A stretch of DNA of 64,000 nt from positions 42,417,015 to 42,481,014 of the forward strand of contig NW_024881328.1 of assembly GCF_018691265.1 (NCBI RefSeq). The letters are read 5' to 3'. This document shows, piece after piece, positions 57,407-64,000 of the stretch; the first letter of the stretch is position 1; each line of letters opens with the position of its first letter. The notes under the pieces are model-generated. The model had not been told where the DNA came from and made no database searches. It was given only the letters and a program-made list of their open reading frames with translations. The DNA is from Tyto alba (Eukaryota; Chordata; Aves; Strigiformes; Tytonidae). The translations under genes and the position numbers were made by a program.

Positions 57407-60400
57407 GTAAGGACTGGGCAATGACTCTCCGCTTGCTCAGTCAGACAAGGGAGCTCAGACCAGCTCTGCACAGCCCCGGGGTGCTCCCGGACAGTGGCAT
57501 GGTGCAGAGCACAGCCCCGCAAACACTCGGGAGGAGGAGATGCAAGGGCTGCACGCTCGCTCACGGCACTCGGAGCGATGCCTGGGGTGGGAGAGCAGAG
57601 GTGGAACGCGGATGCTGAAACTTTCTCCAGGGACCAGAGCACAAGGATGTGACCTACAAGTTTCTCTGCTTCATGACAACATTTGCATTGTCATTTCTTT
57701 CTAAGGTCTGCATCTGAAGTTTATGGTTTATCCACCTTTGGAAGCTGCTGGTTCAGCTCCTGTGAGCAACTGCAGCAGACAGAGACTCTGCACGTCTACC
57801 TCTGCTGCATGCAAGATTCCTGTGTTTACTAACAGCACGCTTTCCTATTCAGCCATCAAGGTATTTCCTGATATGTTTTATAGCAGAACAAGTCCAGCGT
57901 GCAAAAAGGGGGGGACTTTGAAGGCAGATAGCAACAACAGGCAGAATTTTCCAACCTCACCAAACTTTTACGAGCTCTTCCATAATGGCATTTCCAACAC
58001 TTGGGCCATGACTGCAGTGACAGTTGACGCCTCATACATCATAATCTGCTTTCTATTTAAAAAAAAAAAAAAAGCAACGACACTGTTTTATTTATTGCAG
58101 GTGATTACCTTCACACGGGACGAACATGCCTGGAAATTCCAACACTTTTGTCTCGGCGGCAGGCGGGCTTGCACTGTCTGACACCGTGTTCATCATTGCA
58201 GTCACCACTGGGGCTGTGCACTCCTTGTTTTGCAGGTCACTGCATTGCCTTGAAATGCTACACGCCCGCTACTGGCATGATTCCTGGAGCTTCAGAGCTT
58301 TTCTTGGGGTTTTTGTCATCCTCAGGTGTGTCTTTTTTTTTTTTTATTTTTTTAGAGTTAAGGAGCAAAACTTTGTTCTTAACCCAAGAGAGTTTCAATT
58401 GTACTGCAGGCTGGCAGCATTTTCCTGACTCAGTGACAGCTTATGAAGACTCAGGCAGATGGACATCTGTTTTTCTTTCTCTTGACATTCCCTTTATTTC
58501 ATTTTCGAAATCTCATCAAAGCTAACTTCTGGGACGTCCTGTACTTGTCTGTGATTTTTCACCAATTGCCTGTTGTAGTTTGCCTTGAACACAAAAGGAA
58601 CTAGAGCAGTCACTCGCTTGTGCTTACCAGGAGCACCCAGTGGTGAGGGACATCCTGGAGTGGGGCTGTGGTGCCTCAGGAAGGCCAGATGCTGTGGGGC
58701 AGAGTGGCAGAAGGTGAGCCAAAGTGATGGCTGGAAGGAGAAGACCTCCTTAGCACAGCAGGGGCAGGGGGGAATGGGGAACGTAGTGGAGTGGGAGGTG
58801 CACAGCAGTTCCCCAGGAGGCAGATGAGGTAGATGAGCTCCTTGCTCAAGCACCCCTGGGACAAAGAGAAGTAGGTGACACCAAACCACATATACAACAA
58901 CAAAAATACTTCTACTCACTGGCTTGTCTGGTGGTCCTCACTTCAAAAAGTGAAGGCAAAGCTTTCTAGCTGTAAGGCTGAAGAGTAAGCAAGCTGGGGT
59001 GAACAGATCTTGGATGAAACGTTAGCTTAAGTGAAGTCATTTGTTGGTAAGCATTAGCCAAGCCACCGACTTTGCAAAGCACAGCTGGGCTCAAAGCAGG
59101 ACAAACACCTGTTCTGGAGATCTTCCAAAGCCAGAACTGTCCAATACTGAGTGTAACTGCCCAAATTAGACCTAAGTATCCCCGGTTCCTCCTCTTCCTA
59201 CTTCTACTCGAATAATAGTTTCTCTGTTAACAAACACAGGGAAGTACACATCTGGACTGTCTAATCCAAATGAGGCAGTTTGCTCTTATGCACCCTTGTC
59301 TGGCCTTCTGAATGTGGTTCCCCACCACCACAATCTCTTCTGAGGCTTTATCTGCCAAGCTGAGGAGACACACACTTCTGAAAGTCTGGCAAAAATTTCT
59401 GCCCGTCTTGCAGTCTGGCCAGATCAACCCGTTTCTGCATTAATGTAACTTTAAAAAGAAATCACCATGGAAAGAGGTTCCCTTTACCTTCTGCAGGAAC
59501 AAAACTCTTTGGTTCATCCCAGATCCATCAGATCATGGAGAGTCCATTGGAAATTAAATTTTATACTTGAAAACCATCAGCCTCTGGAAATGTCCTGTAG
59601 GTTCTCTTATCAGCATGAGCTGAAATGAACTACTTGGACCACAGTCACAGGCAAGCTCTGCTTGCACCCCTGGCCAGCTCAGCTCCCTTCCACTTGGCAT
59701 CTTGTGGTGGGGAAAGAGCACTGCTGATACCCAGAGTCCCTGCTGGGATTTAATGGCATAGGGTGCCATCCTGGGCCTTGGGAGCCTCATTTAACTCCTT
59801 TGAGATGTGATTTGCTTCACAGTGACTCCCAACATCAATGCTAGGAAGACCTTGGTTCTGGTTTCAGACAATTTCTCTGCACTGTCCACTCCATCGCTAT
59901 AACTCTCTTTTTCCATCTGCAAAATCAGGGTAATGCTCTGAAACCCCTTTACAACTGACTGAGATTTCTGAAAGAGCCTGAAAATAAAGCCCGAGGCATT
60001 ATTATTCCATAGGACTGGTTCAAAAGTTGTTGGTCCACAACTCTATAAAACATCATAAGAGATTTAAGACAGCGAAGGGTGAAGAACAGTCTATCTGCAA
60101 AGTTATAGCTCCTGGTTTCCCTCTCCCATGTGGTATACGACATAAAAAAGCCCAACTGGAATGGGAACAGTTTGCTAATGAATTACTGTTTCTTAATGAG
60201 GGGGAAAGGAAAAACAATTTACATGCATGTCCACAGCCAATCTCTGCAGAGAGAGCTTGATAGTGGCTGCCGAGATCTGAGATGCACGCTGCACACACCG
60301 GACATGGGAACGAGGGGGCCCTAGGTAATGCTAGGAAAAATTTGCTCTGCTGTATTTATTTTTCAGACAAAAACCTGACCTGGAAACCATCAACATCATT

Positions 60401-60415
60401 CCATCATGAGGAGGA

Positions 60416-60460
60416 TTTTTTTTTTTTGGGGGGGGGAGGGGGGGGGGACGGGACACACAC
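60416..60460. repeat. T12 / G9-A-G10 / (AC)n compound tract
   Basis: A T run passes directly into G9, one A, G10 and then AC dinucleotides. It has G-quadruplex potential. Confidence 0.9.
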
Positions 60461-61391
60461 ACTGACATGCAATCTTCTGAAGCTGAAATTGAAATTTCAC
60501 TCTTATGAGGGCTTGGGATAACTTTTAAGCATCAAACCAGTGCTCATCTTCAGTCTCTCCAGAGATGAGCAATGAGACCAAATGCTTTTTTGGAATTAAC
60601 ATGAGGACAAAATGACACTGTGCTGCAAAACTGTATTTTTAAAGAACACATTGAATCTTTTTGTTATTGTTGTCCTTAGGTTCAGTTATGGGGTAGGGGA
60701 TCTGATGGTGATGGGGAAGCATCCTCCTGTTGATCTGGTAAATACATCATCTAAATACAATCTGCTCTAGCAAACAGGCAAGCCCAGGGAGATGAAGGAA
60801 ACCACATTAAAAACATGATGAAAGTTGCCTCGAGGCTCCTTATGTCACACTTGGGCTTTGGGCAGTTGGGGTTTTTTATTTCTTCCCTTTTTCTTCCGTT
60901 AATAAACCCAAACCTAGCATTCTGCACTTTGGTGTTAAAGGCTGAGAAGACCCCTCAGCTTCTCCCCCCCAAACACATACACATGCACATGTGCACGCAC
61001 GCTTGCGTGCAATGGATGGCCCTTGCCTCCTGCCCAAGCTGCAAGCCAAGGGTACATTAAAAGCTCATAAGCAAGAGGGATTTGGGTTCCTGGCTCCCAC
61101 TGGCTTTTTTAGGCCTTTCAGCAGGTGACCTGCCTCCCTGGGTGGAGCCAAAATGGTTTGCATGGTAAGTAGTCAGCTAAATACCTGTCTGGGCTGAAGT
61201 AGACGATCCCCGTTGACCCCAGGATCCCTCGGCATCTCCCAGTGGTGGCTCCTCCAAGGGGTTCAATCAACACAGAGAAGGAAGGGACAATGCCAGGCAG
61301 GGACACCGTGAACCCCATGGGTATGACCCACAGCTCGTGATGCTGGAGAGGGGAGAGAAAGAGCAACACCACCACCACCACACACCAACTT

Positions 61392-61408
61392 CCCCCCCCC
61401 CCCCCCCC
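61392..61408. repeat. Poly-C run (C17)
   Basis: Uninterrupted C17 preceded by a short CAC microsatellite (about 61368-61384). Confidence 0.9.
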
Positions 61409-61660
61409 TCCACCCCTCCCAATTGCATTATTTCTACCCTGTTGTGAACTCTCTTCAACAACAACTGAGCTAAATAAAACTCACACATGGTTTATTTTTG
61501 GATTACGCCCCCTCCACCCCCCACTCCCCACCTCCGCTCCCCTCCCAAATTGATTTATGGTGCTATTGTTCTGTACTCTGACCTAAGACACCAAAAGCTT
61601 TGAGCTTTGCAGCTCCCTCCCTGCTCCTTCCATCATGCAGGTGTAACTGCTGTAAAAGCG

Positions 61661-61714
61661 AGGGAGAGGAGGGAGAGGGAGGAAGGAAACAGAAGAGAAA
61701 ACAAGGGGGAAAAG
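61661..61714. repeat. Polypurine tract
   Basis: About 54 nt of A and G on the plus strand with only two C interruptions. It could form a triplex (H-DNA). Confidence 0.7.
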
Positions 61715-61859
61715 TTGAGGCTGCAGATGCACACATCTGCTTTCTGACTAATTCAGGGTATGGCACACCCGTATGGGTCCCTTTTTATTGCTAACATTCC
61801 TTATAAGTTAGAAACATTTTTTTACTATCCCCACCCCCCTTTTCCTCCAAACTTCAGAT

Positions 61860-62140
61860 GTCCCAGAGGAATGTTTAAATTATTATGGAATCCCAGAGGA
61901 GTTCGCTGCTTCCCTTTTTAATTTGTTCCATGCTAATTGCTGTTTTTGTAAAGCAGTGCCCAGCTTACTCTTTCCTAAAGGCAAGCCCAGGGCTTCTTGT
62001 TCAGCTCTGGCACAGGATTCATTACAACTTTGTTCCCCAAATCCCTATGGGTTTATAGCATGGCTGTAATTATTTACTTGATGTTGAAATTTGCTATTAC
62101 CTGCTCTGATTTTTGAGCTTTTATTTAAATAAAAATGCTA
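61860..62140. other. AT-rich, enhancer-like unique block
   Basis: Repeat-free AT-rich sequence with TTAAATTATTATGGAA, GCTAATTGCTG and ATTTAAATAAAAATGC segments and no open frames. It has the texture of a conserved non-coding element but no direct evidence. Confidence 0.2.
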
Positions 62141-62575
62141 AAAATACAGACTTAAGCCAATCAAAAAAGATGTTATTGGCTGTTTTTCCCTTGGCCAGCT
62201 TTCACAGGCGAGCGGCAATCCTGCAAGGCCAACAAAATGCCTGGTGTTATCTAGCCTTAGGCACAGACTGATGGCTTTGTAGAGCCAGACAGAAAAGAAC
62301 CAATGTGTGGTAAAAAGGAGAAGGCTGGAACTGGGTTTTGACCTTTATGGTCCAGCGAGAGTGGGCAATTGGGGTTACAGAAGCACTATATAGGACTTGC
62401 TGGTTTTAACCTCATCACCCCCTTTGCCTTCTGACCGCAGCCCCAAGGTGGGGGAGCGATGGCAGATGCTGAGAAATTAAACCAAAGTTGTCTAGAAAGT
62501 GCATAGCAAGACAGGACTTAAATTTATTCCTCTCAAAATCAGGACTGCAGCTGCTGGCCGCCTTCATTTTTTGTC

Positions 62576-62599
62576 TTTTTTTTTTTTTTTTTTTTTTTT
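62576..62599. repeat. Poly-T run (T24)
   Basis: Uninterrupted T24 followed by C3. Lys-rich minus-strand open frames here are artefacts. Confidence 0.9.
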
Positions 62600-64000
62600 C
62601 CCTCCACCATGAGCATAGCACAGAGCGACTCTGCCTGGCTCTGGTTCCCCTGTAATCCCTTTGTCTGAAGGGAAACCATCTCCTCGGCCTTATGAATGTC
62701 CCTTAGCAACAGTTGCTTCCAAACTAAAGGCAGAAGAGCCTCATACCCAGAGCAGCCATGACATGACTGCACTAGGAAATGACATTTATAAAACTTGAAA
62801 GTGTTTAAGAAGTCTTTTCTAAGACACATCAATGTCTTGAAACATTCCTTGCTAATTAAGAGAAGGTAAGAAACTACCGGCCACATAAGTCCTTAACAGT
62901 GCCAGTTAACACTCCTAAGCCCAGTATTTTGTCAAATCAAATATTGCTTCTTTGTGCAAGAGATTTGTTGTTCATTAAGGAAAGAAATTTCAATGAAAAT
63001 ACGTTGCTACATTCTTGTTGGTGAATACTGCTTTCCAGGCAGCTCTGCATCCAAATGCCTTTGAGTATTAGCGAAGGAAACTTCCATGTCACTGATGAGA
63101 CAGAGCCTTTTTGGGAATCACGATGGGGGGAACAGTAACATAGCTCTGGACTTCCAAGCAAAGACAGAGGATTCAGTTACTGCTCTAAGAAATCTCTTGT
63201 TACCAGCAAAGTGGAATTAGGCTGAGCAGGGAACAGCAAACAGATCACCAAACCCAACCACGTTTCGGAAGGCAGCTGGGTGAGATGATCTAATGGAGCT
63301 TGTCCATGTCTGTGCTACATGTGACAGTATATAGGCAGGGCATTCCTGACTAGGCAGGAGGGACATGTGTTTCAAATACCTTTTATATCACCCATCGAGT
63401 TGCTTAGAACTTGTCCCACCGAGATGCTCAACCCCAGATTGTCAATGTACAAAGCCTCAGATGCTCCCTGAAGCCACAGGGTGACTCACTGCCTGACTGA
63501 CTCAGCAGTTCCTTGTACCAGCTGGTTTGGGTTTTGGCGTGCACAAAAATCTCCCTACAAATGCCAGGTAGGTCCCAGGAGCTCATCCAAAATTCCTCAA
63601 AAGTTTCATTCCTTCAGGCACATCCAAGGGCATTGTAAGGACACACCACACCAGACTCATGATCCCACGGAGGAATGAACATTTAATACCAGAGGAAGAC
63701 CATGGGCCATGAAGCAATCTGAGTGAGAAACCCAAAGGTGATTTAAGGACATGAGAGCTCCAAGGTGCTGCAAGAGCCATCCAAGGGAGCACAATGTTGC
63801 CTTTACATGCCTGTTACTATGACTTGTCTCTTCCTACCTATGGTCATTTCTGGCATGGGCTGGATCTCCTTTCCCCTAGGGAGAAGGGCCAATATCCTGC
63901 TGTTGGGACGGGGCTTTCCAGGGGGCTCTTGTGGGGATTCAAAGAAGCTTCCCCACAGCTTTGAGACAAGGCATCCCCAAAATGACAACTCTTCTCTGAG
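62600..64000. other. Unique non-coding sequence
   Basis: No gene, repeat or RNA is recognised up to the window edge. Confidence 0.5.

Larger units (their letters stand above)
55510..60410. other. Unique non-coding sequence
   Basis: No gene is recognised. It includes a G-rich stretch near 55.9 kb, an AT-rich section at 56.5-56.9 kb with two small perfect inverted repeats, an A14 run near 58.06 kb and T tracts near 58.33-58.35 kb. Open frames at 54.8-56.5 kb and 57.7-58.5 kb show no domain signatures. Confidence 0.5.

Noticed and set aside
62378..62410. TATA box (CTATATAGG) near 62386
   Set aside because: It is isolated, with no initiator, CpG enrichment or downstream donor; such matches are common in AT-balanced DNA.

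Overview
The window looks like ordinary non-coding chromosomal DNA from a bird. The evidence is in its repeats. There is a 5'-truncated, minus-strand CR1 LINE near 29.7-30.5 kb, two short and more decayed plus-strand CR1 3' ends near 2.5 and 51.4 kb, and a 1.06 kb solo LTR of an ERVL-like endogenous retrovirus at 27.7-28.8 kb whose TG...CA ends sit in a 5-bp target duplication. Repeat density is otherwise low, which fits an avian genome. Homopolymers, microsatellites and long C or G runs are common.

I found no complete protein-coding gene, no bacterial-type operon, no tRNA or rRNA, and no CRISPR array. The long open frames are explained by low-complexity tracts (for example 5.5-5.64 kb), by the decayed CR1 coding region (29.8-30.5 kb), or by chance in GC-rich DNA. 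The window is therefore best read as an intron, intergenic DNA or a gene desert. A few short open segments are bounded by good splice signals. The best is 69 bp on the minus strand at 5354-5422. It and the others are listed at low confidence because I recognise no protein family in them.

Layout: 0-5.5 kb is unique sequence with three candidate exons and one CR1 tail. 5.5-21 kb is unique sequence with T, A, G and CA tracts, a 30-bp tandem duplication (14.5 kb), a perfect 15-bp hairpin (18.7 kb) and a strong G-quadruplex motif (19.5 kb). 21.4-21.66 kb is a promoter-like stretch with an overlapping AP-1/E-box, a TATA/MEF2 palindrome and a consensus splice donor. 22-27.7 kb is AT-rich unique sequence. 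27.7-30.5 kb holds the LTR and the CR1. 30.5-46.5 kb is unique sequence with two probably ancient amniote repeat relics (35.3-35.5 and 46.3-46.4 kb). 46.5-64 kb is unique sequence with two stretches (54.4-54.7 and 55.3-55.5 kb) that look like conserved developmental enhancers.

I see no convincing undescribed biological system. The items most worth checking are the 5354-5422 exon, the 21.4-21.66 kb promoter-like block, the LTR as a possible species-specific promoter, and the enhancer-like blocks.
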